This document shows, one piece after another, positions 33,533 through 41,796 of a DNA stretch of 64,000 bases (the first letter of the stretch is position 1; each line of letters begins with the position of its first letter). Made by a program: the position numbers and the translations under genes. The notes under the pieces were generated by a model. The model was not told the DNA's origin. It saw only the letters and a program-made list of their open reading frames with translations, and did no database searches. Source of the stretch: Pseudomonas fluorescens (GTDB lineage Bacteria; Pseudomonadota; Gammaproteobacteria; Pseudomonadales; Pseudomonadaceae); contig NZ_LR134318.1 of the NCBI RefSeq assembly GCF_900636825.1, positions 1 to 64,000 on the forward strand, in the 5' to 3' direction.

Positions 33533-34542
33533 CCCAGAGCCAACTCCACTTCCTCTTCGTAGAGCCGAATGGATTCGTCCACGATGGGATTGTCTGGCAT
33601 GCCTTTGAGCAGATCATTGCAAGTCCAATCTCCGTCAATCGATGACAGAACCGGGATGGACATTTTTTGTTTTTGCGCTGCGAGATACAAAGCTTTGATC
33701 ACAAAGTACGAGTGGCTAGCGATGAAAAATTGAATGCCGCTACTGGAGAGAGAGACGATGATATCGATCAGCTTGGTGATCGCGACCGGATGCAAGGCAG
33801 ACTCCGGTTCGTCGATAAACACCATGGAGTCCTTGGTGAGATAACGGTTGCCCAGCAACGTATCGAGTATGGCAATTTTTTTGATGCCTTCGGCTGTAGA
33901 ACCAATCTGGAACTTCTGATTACCCTTTTTAAATTGCCAGCGATTAGTACTGTTATCGAACTCTACCTTGCCGCCGAACATCTCTTCGAGATTTTCCCGG
34001 GCTTTAGCGAAATGCGCATGGTTCTTTCCTTTGGTAGGCAGTAGGCGCAAGGCTTTGGCCAAGTCGTAATAGGTGTCATCGAAGCCGAAATCTTTATCGA
34101 TATCGCGGCTTTTCAGAATGATGTGCTGAAGTGACAGTACTTCTTTGGGCGGAAGAAATATCGAATTGCTGCCTCGGGGAGAAACATGATTTTCCAATGA
34201 GATGATGCTTTTGGTGGTGTCCTTGCCGAAGCTGTAGCGAAACTCTCGCGAATCGACTTTGACCTTGCAAGAAAGTGGGCCGTCAGCACTCTTGGTTACC
34301 AGATCGCCTATCTTGTCAGTCTGAAACGTCCAGTAAAGCTTGTCCGTCAAAATTTCTGCAGCAGATCGTTGCTCATTGCCGCGTTGATATTCTTCGAGCG
34401 TCCGCATCGTGCAGTACAACGCCTTCAGCAAAAAGGTCTTGCCGCTGCTGTTTGCCCCGATGATCACATTCAGGTTTGAGAGCTTGCTCCAACGGATTTT
34501 CTGTAATGGACCAAAATTGTCTAATTCAACGCTATTGAGCAT
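33529..34542 (-). CDS. AAA/ABC-type ATPase (AAA_21/OLD-like), candidate defence component
   Basis: The 337-residue protein is an SMC/OLD-like ABC ATPase without a TOPRIM domain. Walker A is GANSSGKT (29-36), Walker B is MVFIDEPESALHP with D244 and E245, the H-loop is ASHS (H277), and STAEGIKKIAIL precedes Walker B. The ATG at 34542 gives the family N-terminus MLNSVELDNFGPLQKI and has GGAG nine bases upstream; the open frame upstream is not conserved-looking. Hand counts of GC over 33661-33720 and 33841-33900 give about 42-45%, against 58-72% in core genes. Similar ATPases pair with nuclease-like partners in anti-phage systems such as Septu and PARIS. Confidence 0.85.
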   Translation of the reverse strand: MLNSVELDNFGPLQKIRWSKLSNLNVIIGANSSGKTFLLKALYCTMRTLEEYQRGNEQRSAAEILTDKLYWTFQTDKIGDLVTKSADGPLSCKVKVDSREFRYSFGKDTTKSIISLENHVSPRGSNSIFLPPKEVLSLQHIILKSRDIDKDFGFDDTYYDLAKALRLLPTKGKNHAHFAKARENLEEMFGGKVEFDNSTNRWQFKKGNQKFQIGSTAEGIKKIAILDTLLGNRYLTKDSMVFIDEPESALHPVAITKLIDIIVSLSSSGIQFFIASHSYFVIKALYLAAQKQKMSIPVLSSIDGDWTCNDLLKGMPDNPIVDESIRLYEEEVELALG

Positions 34543-34615
34543 TGGTTGGAGCTCCTCTCGAACTTTGCAGTGGGCCAAGCCTAGCACTGCGATTCCCTTC
34601 CATACAGAGGTGAGC

Positions 34616-34726
34616 ATGACCCTTCGGAAACTACAGAAGCGGCTTACAACGTATTTGTTCTTTCGGCTTCTCTGGAGAAGGAAATTGATCCGACCTGTTG
34701 TCAGAGCTTTCATCCACGAAAGGTAG
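34616..34726 (+). CDS. Possible 36-residue basic small protein
   Basis: An ATG with AGAGGTG just upstream opens a short frame rich in Arg, Lys and Leu (LRKLQKRLTTYLFFRLLW), which could form an amphipathic helix. It lies in the 424-base gap between the ATPase (minus) and the CitMHS gene (plus). The rest of the gap (34727-34966) shows no other gene and should hold the CitMHS promoter. There is no homology evidence; treat as a candidate only. Confidence 0.3.
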   Translation: MTLRKLQKRLTTYLFFRLLWRRKLIRPVVRAFIHER

Positions 34727-34966
34727 CTGAAAGCTTCCCCGATTAGGATCGCCCCACTCCCGGCAACAGACCGGTTGGCCCAATGCCTGCGTTTATCCCC
34801 AGGCCCGGCCCAATTAACAACAACAATGGTGATTCTGATGTCTTCTGTAACCCGCCGTTTCTCCCGCTTCGTGATGACCACTCCGCCCGTACGCCTCGCG
34901 CCTCCCGTTCTGCGCTGATCCCCCGATCCGCCCGTCAATTAGCCGCGCCACGCCTGGAGTATTCCC

Positions 34967-36274
34967 ATGCTGACTTTCCTTGGCTTCGCCATGGTCATCA
35001 CGTTCATGTTCCTGATCATGACCAAGCGCCTGTCCGCGCTGATCGCTCTGATCATCATCCCGATCCTGTTCGCCCTGTTCGGTGGTTTCGCACCGAAGAT
35101 CGGCCCGATGATGCTCGAGGGCATTACCAAACTGGCGCCGACCGGCGTCATGTTGATGTTCGCCATTCTGTATTTCGCCCTGATGATCGACTCCGGCCTG
35201 TTCGATCCGGCCGTGCGCAAGATCCTCAAACTGGTCAAGGGCGACCCGCTGAAGGTTTCGGTCGGCACCGCCGTTCTGGCGCTCGTCGTTTCCCTCGATG
35301 GTGACGGCGCGACCACTTATATGATCTGCGTCGCCGCCATGCTGCCGCTGTACAGCCGCATCGGCATGAGCCCGCGGATCATGGCCGGTCTGATCATTCT
35401 CGCCGGTGGCGTGATGAACATGACCCCATGGGGCGGACCGACTGCCCGCGCCGCGAGTGCGCTGCATGTCGATCCGTCGGATATTTTCGTGCCGATGATT
35501 CCTGCGATGGCTGCCGGCGTCGTGGCGATCCTGCTGATTGCCTACTTCTACGGCAAGCGTGAACGTGCCCGCCTCGGCGAGCTGCACCTGGTCGGCGACG
35601 AGATCGATCACAGCGAAATCAGCGTCTCGCAATTTCCCGATGCGCGCCGTCCGAAGCTGATCTGGTTCAACGCCGCGTTGACCTTCGGTCTGATGTGCAC
35701 GCTGATCGGCGGCCTGCTGCCGCTACCGGTGCTGTTCATGGTGGCGTTCAGTATTGCGATGATCGTCAACTACCCGTGCCTGCAAATGCAGAAGGATCGT
35801 GTCGCTGCGCATTCCGGCAGTGTGCTGGCAGTGGTCGGGCTGATCTTTGCGGCCGGTATCTTCACCGGTATCCTGTCGGGCACCGGCATGGTCGATGCGA
35901 TGTCGAAGAGCCTTTTGGCGGTGATTCCGGATTTCCTCGGCCCTTACCTGGCGGTGATCACGGCGCTGGTGAGCATGCCGTTCACCTTCTTCATGTCCAA
36001 CGACGCGTTCTACTATGGCGTGTTGCCGGTGTTGGCCGAAGCGGCCAGCCACTATGGGATCACTGCGGTGGAAATGGCCCGTGCCTCGATCGTCGGCCAA
36101 CCCGTCCACTTGCTGAGCCCGTTGGTGCCGTCGACCTATCTGTTGGTGGCGCTGGCCGGCATCGATTTTGGTGATCACCAGCGTTTCACCCTGAAATGGG
36201 CGATCCTGGTGTGTATCTGCATTTTGATTGCTGCACTGCTTTTGGGGACTTTCCCGGTGTTCAGCACTCTATAA
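34967..36274 (+). CDS. CitMHS-family citrate:metal symporter
   Basis: The 435-residue membrane protein has about 11-12 hydrophobic segments and starts MLTFLGFAMVITFMFLIMTK, typical of CitMHS carriers that import citrate complexed with Mg2+ or another divalent metal together with protons. Conserved segments include VSLDGDGATTYMI, GGVMNMTPWGGPTARA and FFMSNDAFYYGVLPV. CTGGAG lies upstream of the ATG. No regulator is adjacent. Metal preference cannot be read from sequence. Confidence 0.9.
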   Translation: MLTFLGFAMVITFMFLIMTKRLSALIALIIIPILFALFGGFAPKIGPMMLEGITKLAPTGVMLMFAILYFALMIDSGLFDPAVRKILKLVKGDPLKVSVGTAVLALVVSLDGDGATTYMICVAAMLPLYSRIGMSPRIMAGLIILAGGVMNMTPWGGPTARAASALHVDPSDIFVPMIPAMAAGVVAILLIAYFYGKRERARLGELHLVGDEIDHSEISVSQFPDARRPKLIWFNAALTFGLMCTLIGGLLPLPVLFMVAFSIAMIVNYPCLQMQKDRVAAHSGSVLAVVGLIFAAGIFTGILSGTGMVDAMSKSLLAVIPDFLGPYLAVITALVSMPFTFFMSNDAFYYGVLPVLAEAASHYGITAVEMARASIVGQPVHLLSPLVPSTYLLVALAGIDFGDHQRFTLKWAILVCICILIAALLLGTFPVFSTL

Positions 36275-36294
36275 GCCCAAGACTCACCGTTTCG

Positions 36295-36330
36295 GGTCCT
36301 GGCTTCGCGGTTTGAAGCCCGGACCTTTTT
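36295..36330 (+). terminator. Terminator after the CitMHS gene
   Basis: A GGTCC-T-GGCTTC / GAAGCC-C-GGACC stem (36295-36306 with 36314-36325) with a seven-base loop is followed by five T residues. It separates the CitMHS and terC transcripts. Confidence 0.85.
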
Positions 36331-36359
36331 CGGTTTAACAATTGCTCAAAGGAATACAC

Positions 36360-37109
36360 ATGGAATGGCTGACCAACCCTGAAATCTGGGTTGCCTTCTT
36401 CACCCTGACCGCCCTGGAAATCGTCCTCGGCATCGATAACATCATCATGATCTCGATCCTGGTCAGCCGCATGCCCAAGCACATGCAGCAGCGCACCCGG
36501 ATCTTCGGTCTCGCCCTGGCGATGATCACGCGGATCCTGTTGCTGCTGTCGATCACCTGGGTCATGCGCCTCACCGCCGATCTGTTCGAAGTGTTCGGCC
36601 AGGGCATTTCCGGCCGCGATCTGATCCTGTTCTTCGGTGGCTTGTTCCTGTTGTGGAAAAGCTCGCAAGAGATGTACCACGCGCTGGAAGGCGAAGAAGA
36701 CAGCGACGACGCGCCTTCGGGCAAGGGCGGCAATTTCCTTTACACCATCATCCAGATCGCGATCATCGACATCGTCTTCTCGCTGGACTCGGTGATCACC
36801 GCAGTCGGCATGGTTTCCCATGTACCAGTGATGGTCGCGGCGATTATCGTGGCGGTGCTGGTGATGATGCTGGCTTCGGGCAAGATCAGCGAGTTCATCG
36901 ACAAGCACCCGTCGCTGAAAATGCTCGCGCTGTCGTTCCTGCTGGTGGTCGGTACCGTGCTGATCGCTGAATCGTTCGATGTGCACGTGCCGAAAGGCTA
37001 CGTCTACTTCGCCATGGCGTTCTCGCTGGCGGTTGAAGCGATCAACATCAAACTGCGCGGCGCGATGGCGAAAAAGAAACAGCAAAAGGATCCAGTGAAA
37101 CTGCGCTAG
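36360..37109 (+). CDS. TerC-family integral membrane protein
   Basis: The 249-residue protein has seven or so membrane helices and the TerC signature acidic segments LEIVLGIDNIIMISIL and IDIVFSLDSVITAVGM, whose aspartates are thought to bind metal. Members have been linked to tellurite resistance and, more recently, to manganese export coupled to protein secretion. AAGGAA lies six bases before the ATG at 36360. No other ter genes are nearby, so a metal-homeostasis role is more likely than tellurite resistance. Confidence 0.88.
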   Translation: MEWLTNPEIWVAFFTLTALEIVLGIDNIIMISILVSRMPKHMQQRTRIFGLALAMITRILLLLSITWVMRLTADLFEVFGQGISGRDLILFFGGLFLLWKSSQEMYHALEGEEDSDDAPSGKGGNFLYTIIQIAIIDIVFSLDSVITAVGMVSHVPVMVAAIIVAVLVMMLASGKISEFIDKHPSLKMLALSFLLVVGTVLIAESFDVHVPKGYVYFAMAFSLAVEAINIKLRGAMAKKKQQKDPVKLR

Positions 37110-37150
37110 GACGTACCGGGCCAATAACTCGGTAGTCCAGCAGCAATACA

Positions 37151-37252
37151 AAACCTGTGGGAGCTGGCTTGCCAGCGATAGCGTCGGGTCAGCGACATCA
37201 ATGTTTGCTGACCGGACGCCATCGCTGGCAAGCCAGGCTCCCACAGGTTTTT
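37151..37252. repeat. REP doublet, family B, copy 3
   Basis: TGTGGGAGCTGGCTTGCCAGCG and its inverse enclose a spacer that itself folds (GTCAGC...GCTGAC). One arm has an extra G. It ends just before the DUF6124 stop codon. Confidence 0.9.
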
Positions 37253-37256
37253 GTGT

Positions 37257-37622
37257 TTATGCAGGAGGCACGAGGTTGTCGAGGACGCGGTTGACGGCCA
37301 GCTCACCGAGCATGATCACCTGCGCAATCCCCAACAACGAACTGCGCTGTGGTCCGTCGATGAACCCGGCCAGATCGCTGGCCATGATGCTCGCCGACGC
37401 CAGTGATTCACAGGCGTGCGCCAACAGGGTTTCGTTATCCACGGCGGGATCGATGAGGAAAATGCTGCTGGGTTTGCGCGGTGTGGCGGGTTCTTGCTTG
37501 CGGCCAGGGCAGAGATAGAAATCGAGGGCGCGATCGGCAGCTTCTTTCATGCGCTGCGCTTCGATGGCGGGGTCGTGGGGTTCTGGATCGATGTTGGGCG
37601 GATCGGGTGTGATTTTTGTCAT
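37257..37622 (-). CDS. DUF6124-like small Pseudomonas protein
   Basis: The 121-residue soluble protein starts MTKITPDPPNIDPEPHD and continues with an acidic, proline-rich N-terminus, RALDFYLCP, RKPSSIFLIDP and a helical C-terminal half (ETLLAHACESLASASIMASD). I recognise this as the DUF6124/DUF3077-like group common in Pseudomonas, of unknown function. The ATG at 37622 has GGAG nine bases upstream. The long folded leader upstream suggests post-transcriptional control. Confidence 0.8.
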   Translation of the reverse strand: MTKITPDPPNIDPEPHDPAIEAQRMKEAADRALDFYLCPGRKQEPATPRKPSSIFLIDPAVDNETLLAHACESLASASIMASDLAGFIDGPQRSSLLGIAQVIMLGELAVNRVLDNLVPPA

Positions 37623-37689
37623 GTTCAGCTGCTCCATATATGAAGCCACTGCCGTTCTCTACTAAAAGAAAGGAGGCGGCTGTACGCAG

Positions 37690-37840
37690 GTTAGTAGACC
37701 GGGGAGCTAGCTTTTCCGGCGCACCCGAAGGTGCCCTGCGCACAACCACCATCAAGTGCAGGAATGACCTGGCTGAACGGAGCTTGTGCACAAAACTAGC
37801 GACCCGGGCTACTAATCCCGACCACTGATAAGCAGTGGCC
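37690..37840 (-). ncRNA. Candidate structured 5' leader or small RNA
   Basis: On the minus strand, 37792-37815 and 37691-37715 pair over about 24 positions: TTAGTAG with CTACTAA, CCGGG with CCCGG, GCTAG with CTAGC, and TTTT with AAAA. The enclosed 76 bases contain a hairpin with a UUCG tetraloop (GCACC-TTCG-GGTGC). A second hairpin CCACTG/CAGTGG lies just upstream (37822-37838). The element is 70-220 bases upstream of the DUF6124 start. The remaining stretch 37841-38003 has no gene that I can support. Confidence 0.6.
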
Positions 37841-38003
37841 AGCAAACGATAGAACCCTGCCCCAAAGCGCACAAGCCGGCGGATTCTGGCGTAGCCGTAG
37901 GCAACGGCGCAAGGTTTTGTAGCCTGTCGCCGCGTAACACGGCGTGTGCATAAACACCCCGCAAAATCCGCGTTTAACCCCATTCAGAAACATCACCACA
38001 AAA

Positions 38004-38100
38004 TCTGTGGGAGCTGGCTTGCCAGCGATAGCGAAGTGTCAGCCAATATCGATGTCGGCATTGCCGCCGTCATCGCTGGCAAGCCAGCTCCCACAGGGTT
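38004..38100. repeat. REP doublet, family B, copy 4
   Basis: TGTGGGAGCTGGCTTGCCAGCG and its inverse surround a spacer (GTGTCAGCCAATATCGATGT...) closely related to that of the copy at 42452. The pair brackets the type VI island. Confidence 0.9.
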
Positions 38101-38216
38101 TTCAGCGCGCCCACAGTGGCGCATCGCAACCCGTTGAGACGGGAATCAAAGGTTGACGCCCCCCGCTCCGCTCGTTAGCTTCCCCGCTCGCCTCAAACGA
38201 CAAACAAGGAACGTTC

Positions 38217-38714
38217 ATGTCTGGAAAACCCGCCGCGCGCGTCACGGACCCGACCACTTGCCCGCTTCCCGGCCACGGCACCAACCCGATTGCCAGTGGT
38301 TCGGGCGATGTCTTCTTCAACGGCCTCGCCGCCGCCCGCCTCGGCGACACGTGCACCTGCGGCCAAGCCCTCAACGGCGCCTTCTCCGCCACGGTGTTCA
38401 TCAACGGCAAAAACGCCATGACCCTCGACAGCACGGCCAGCCACGGCGGCGTCGTGATCGGGGGTTCCGGCGATGTCATCATCGGCAGCTCGCACACGCC
38501 CGCGCCGTTCATCCCGCCGCTGCCCATCGTTGGTCAGCCGCTGATCGAATTCAAAGCCGTCAGCGCCGGTAATGGCGAACCCATCGCCGATCAAGGCTAC
38601 GAAATCGAAACCGCCGAAGGCCGTATCGTCAAAGGCCAGACCAACGAAAAAGGCATGACCCAAAGCGTCGCCACGCGCCAGCCGGACCTGGCCATCGTGC
38701 GCTGGACAGCCTGA
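38217..38714 (+). CDS. PAAR-domain type VI secretion spike protein
   Basis: PAAR proteins sharpen the VgrG spike and carry effectors. Residues 1-95 form the PAAR domain with its repeated glycine-rich turns and metal-binding His/Cys (VTDPTTCPLPGHGTNPI, FNGLAAARLGDTCTCG, ASHGGVVIGGSGDVIIG). A C-terminal extension (about 105-165) looks like a small transthyretin-like domain (GEPIADQGYEIETAEGR). Length is 165 aa. It heads a tight series of six genes. No hcp, vgrG or tss genes are in the window, so this is an accessory island that relies on a T6SS elsewhere. Confidence 0.9.
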   Translation: MSGKPAARVTDPTTCPLPGHGTNPIASGSGDVFFNGLAAARLGDTCTCGQALNGAFSATVFINGKNAMTLDSTASHGGVVIGGSGDVIIGSSHTPAPFIPPLPIVGQPLIEFKAVSAGNGEPIADQGYEIETAEGRIVKGQTNEKGMTQSVATRQPDLAIVRWTA

Positions 38715-38730
38715 TTTTCAAGGAAGAACC

Positions 38731-39888
38731 ATGACCGCACAATGCATCGCTCCAGACGACCTGGACATGAAAAAACTCTGGGACAGCACTTGCGAGCTGC
38801 CCACCTGCAAACGCGAAACCAACACCGCCGGCCCCAACCCGAAAACCCGCGTCGAAGTTCCGCTGCTGACCTGCAACTGCCTGTGGCGCCGCTTTCAGAA
38901 AGAAGCCGAAGACTGGGTCGCCCCCGGCGGCGTCCTTATCGCCGACCCCCAGGCCCGCAACCGCAAGATCAACGCTGCGTATGCGCAGTTGTGGCTGGCG
39001 GATAATCGATTTCAATGGGCGGGGTTGGCGGCGTTTGCTTCGAAGCAGGTGGGGTGTGGACTGATCCACGCCACCAAACTACAAACCGCCATTGCTGCGC
39101 AGAAGGCTGCACAGGAAAAGCTGCGAACCGCCCCATCGGAAACCTTGTTTGAAGGTTTCGGATTCAAGTTCAGCAAAACCAATCCTGAGGTTGAACAAGA
39201 GCTGGAAAAAGCCCGAGCGGCGAACCCGATGCCGACCGAGGACATCACTATCGGCGACAACCCGCGCTCAGTGGTTCAGCAGCAGCTGGATTATGTGTAT
39301 GAGATGTTGGCGCTGGGTAATACATCGCTGTTTCTGGACGTTTATCCGTTGCACCGGTTTTTTATGGTGCGGGGATTCAAAGAGATGCAAGCGTGTCTCC
39401 CGCTGCGCAATAAACTCAAAGGCGAAGTGCTATGGCCTATTTCAAACAAAGTGGAATTCGGGCTGGTGCAGTCGCAAGTCAGTGATACGTTCAAAGCTAT
39501 TGACGAAGGAAAGATTTCTAAAAGTGTTGAGTTCATGGCTCAGCACGAACAAATCAATATTTTGCAGCCAGCGATGTACGACGATGCGCACTTTGCCTAC
39601 CTGATGCGCGGCACGCACGCAGGCAACGCCGTATCTGTTGTCACCGGAATTATGTCGGGAGCCGCTGAGGAAATTCAGTTGACCCTTGCAAGTCAATGCA
39701 AAGCTCCAGACCAAAGAAAAGTCGCATTTGGTAGCAACCCATTGGCTAATTTGGCTGACAAAGATCAGCGGATGGAGTTCGTCATTCGAGCTGCAACTCA
39801 GTTCGATACATTGCTCAGAGACCCTGCTGCCCGAGCAAAGCTCACGCAGTCCATAACAGAAATATCCAAGGGTGGAGGAGTTCAGTGA
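38731..39888 (+). CDS. Candidate type VI cargo effector (DUF2515-like region)
   Basis: The 385-residue protein lies 16 bases after the PAAR gene and is followed by immunity-like genes, the usual place for a cargo effector. It has no signal peptide. Residues about 70-105 (ARNRKINAAYAQLWLADNRF followed by QWAGLAAFASKQVGCGL) resemble DUF2515 proteins that I recall from Pseudomonas; I am not sure of this. No lipase GxSxG, nuclease or amidase motif was recognised, so the activity is open. GC content falls after about 39060. The stop overlaps the first immunity-like start (GTGA). Confidence 0.65.
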   Translation: MTAQCIAPDDLDMKKLWDSTCELPTCKRETNTAGPNPKTRVEVPLLTCNCLWRRFQKEAEDWVAPGGVLIADPQARNRKINAAYAQLWLADNRFQWAGLAAFASKQVGCGLIHATKLQTAIAAQKAAQEKLRTAPSETLFEGFGFKFSKTNPEVEQELEKARAANPMPTEDITIGDNPRSVVQQQLDYVYEMLALGNTSLFLDVYPLHRFFMVRGFKEMQACLPLRNKLKGEVLWPISNKVEFGLVQSQVSDTFKAIDEGKISKSVEFMAQHEQINILQPAMYDDAHFAYLMRGTHAGNAVSVVTGIMSGAAEEIQLTLASQCKAPDQRKVAFGSNPLANLADKDQRMEFVIRAATQFDTLLRDPAARAKLTQSITEISKGGGVQ

Positions 39889-40520
39889 TCCAGTTGTCGA
39901 GGAAACGTTTCTTGATAATTCTCGCTGCTGCGTTGACTGCTGCGGCAATCGCGTATTCCAACTGGAGTACGGATACTTTGCGAGTTCATATCGGAAAGAC
40001 TTACGACGAGACGGTTGCCGACTCAACGTTAGACGTGCCAGCCCACACTGTGATTTACCCCGGAAATCCTCCCCACCCCAGCTCAGCCTGGATTTCCACA
40101 CCGGTCATTATTCATTTCGATGACCCGGAGCACGGGTTCAAGCTGCCTGTTACAAAGTTCGTTTCAATCGGATTTGACGAGGGGAAGGTCTCGAACATGA
40201 CCACCTCTCCAATGCTCGAAACGTTGCCCTTCGACCAACTAATCGTCGTGCTTGATCAACTACAGAGCCAGTTAACGAACGCCGGTTGGGCAGAGTGGAA
40301 CTCTGAGACGAATCCTTGGTTAAACACGGCTGATGAGGCCAGTCGAAAGACGCTTCAGGCCGAGTTGTTTGATCACGTCATGGTGACGGTGCTATTGATC
40401 CCCCATAAGTACAGTCTCGCGCTCAACGTCAAATGCTACGCCCGGTGCGACGAACGTGATCCGAACACGGCGAAATACCTGATCGATGTCAGCGTAGGAA
40501 AGGATTACTACAGCGAATGA
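39885..40520 (+). CDS. Candidate T6SS immunity protein, paralogue 1
   Basis: The 211-residue protein has an N-terminal hydrophobic helix (FLIILAAALTAAAIAYSNW) with no lipobox cysteine, so it is likely exported or membrane-anchored with the rest in the periplasm. Shared family segments are STLDVPAHTVIYPGNPP, DDPEHGFKLPVTKF, TTSPMLETLPFDQL and NVKCYARCDERDP with two conserved cysteines. The GTG start overlaps the effector stop and has GGAGGAG upstream. Immunity is inferred from position and duplication only. Confidence 0.7.
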   Translation: MIQLSRKRFLIILAAALTAAAIAYSNWSTDTLRVHIGKTYDETVADSTLDVPAHTVIYPGNPPHPSSAWISTPVIIHFDDPEHGFKLPVTKFVSIGFDEGKVSNMTTSPMLETLPFDQLIVVLDQLQSQLTNAGWAEWNSETNPWLNTADEASRKTLQAELFDHVMVTVLLIPHKYSLALNVKCYARCDERDPNTAKYLIDVSVGKDYYSE

Positions 40521-41158
40521 GGATCCGCTATTGGACTAGTCGGAGCTTATGGACGAGACCGCTTTATTTTGCGCTGCTTCTCTGCATCACATCGTTTCAT
40601 TATCCGATGGACGTTTTGCGTCTTCACATCGGAAAGCATTACCGAAGCGTTGTGCAAGATTCGACGTTTCCTGTCTTACTGAAAACGGCGAATTACCCAA
40701 GTGATCCACCTGAGGTGGACTCCACTTGGATCAGCAGCCCTGTGGTGGTGAAATTTGACGACCCACAATATGGCTTCACCTTGCCGCCTACTAAGTTCGG
40801 CGCAGTGGGTTATAGAAAAGCAAAAGTCTCGACCATCACAACCTCTCCAATGTTGGAGACCGTCTCATTCGACCAGTTGGTGCCGTTGATTGAGCAGTTA
40901 CAAGCAACACTGAAAGAAGCTGGGTGGCAGCCGCGAGATCGCGAAGACAATGCATGGCTCTCAGTCGATAACGAAGCGGATAGAAGCGCTCTGCAGAAGT
41001 TGCTATTCGATCAAGTCGTCCTCGTGATGCTGCTGGTGCCTCATAAATATGGTTTGGCACTCAACGTCAAATGCTACGCCCGGTGCGACGAGCGTGATCC
41101 GAAAACGGCGAAATATCTGATCGATGTCAGCGTAGGAAAGGATTACTACAGCGAATGA
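40517..41158 (+). CDS. Candidate T6SS immunity protein, paralogue 2
   Basis: The 213-residue paralogue has an N-terminal helix (LYFALLLCITSFHYPMDVL) and the family segments TANYPSDPPEVDSTWISSP, DPQYGFTLPPTKFGAVGY and NVKCYARCDERDP. Its ATG overlaps the previous stop (ATGA). Its last 102 bases differ from those of paralogue 1 at only three positions, and an 86-base 5' tract matches paralogue 3 at all but three, which points to recent gene conversion. Confidence 0.7.
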   Translation: MRIRYWTSRSLWTRPLYFALLLCITSFHYPMDVLRLHIGKHYRSVVQDSTFPVLLKTANYPSDPPEVDSTWISSPVVVKFDDPQYGFTLPPTKFGAVGYRKAKVSTITTSPMLETVSFDQLVPLIEQLQATLKEAGWQPRDREDNAWLSVDNEADRSALQKLLFDQVVLVMLLVPHKYGLALNVKCYARCDERDPKTAKYLIDVSVGKDYYSE

Positions 41159-41796
41159 GGACCCGCCGTTCGGCTCGTTGGGGATTCTGGAAGAGACCGC
41201 TTTTTTTTGCGCTGCTTCTCTGCATCACATCGTTTCATTATCCGATGGACGTCTTGCGTCTCCATATCGGAAAGCATTACCGAAGCGTTGAAAGGGACTC
41301 GACCACCGACCTGGAAAAAAATACTGCGATTTATCCCAGCGAACCTCCCCACCCGAGCTCCACCTGGATAAGCAGTCCCACATTCGTTGAGTTTGACGAT
41401 CCTAGTCATGGCTTCACCTTGCCACCTACCAAGTTCGGTGCAGTGACATACCGGAAAAGCAAAGTAGCAACCGTGACTACTTCACCGATGCTTGAAACCC
41501 TACCGTTTGCAGAGCTGGTGCCTCTTTTGGAGAAGCTTCAGCTCATGCTGAAAGCAGCAGGATGGGCGCCCCGAGATGTCGATAAACATGCTTGGGTGGA
41601 AGTACCGAGTGATGTCGAAAAAAGTGCGTTGCAAAGAACGCTGTTCAATCAGGTCGTCATCGTGCTGCTACAAATCCCTTACAAATACACCCTGGCGCTA
41701 AACGTCAAATGCTACGTTCGCTGTGACGAGCGCGATCCAGACACCGCAAGGTATTTGATCGATGTCAGTATTGGTTCGGATAACTACAACAGATGA
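41155..41796 (+). CDS. Candidate T6SS immunity protein, paralogue 3
   Basis: The 213-residue protein keeps the same N-terminal helix as paralogue 2 (LFFALLLCITSFHYPMDVL) but a different middle (TTDLEKNTAIYPSEPPH) close to paralogue 1, and ends NVKCYVRCDERDPDTARYL. It therefore looks mosaic. ATGA overlap with the upstream gene. Predicted envelope location, no enzyme motif. Confidence 0.7.
   Translation: MRTRRSARWGFWKRPLFFALLLCITSFHYPMDVLRLHIGKHYRSVERDSTTDLEKNTAIYPSEPPHPSSTWISSPTFVEFDDPSHGFTLPPTKFGAVTYRKSKVATVTTSPMLETLPFAELVPLLEKLQLMLKAAGWAPRDVDKHAWVEVPSDVEKSALQRTLFNQVVIVLLQIPYKYTLALNVKCYVRCDERDPDTARYLIDVSIGSDNYNR

Noticed and set aside
36261..37244. Minus-strand frame opposite terC
   Set aside because: Composition dominated by Asp, His, Gln and Arg; terC on the plus strand is clear.
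37435..37983. Minus-strand frame covering the folded leader
   Set aside because: It overlaps the DUF6124 gene in another frame and owes its openness to GC content; the inverted-repeat structure is better explained as RNA.
38731..39888. Phospholipase effector of the Tle class
   Set aside because: No GxSxG or HxKxxxxD motif could be found in the protein.
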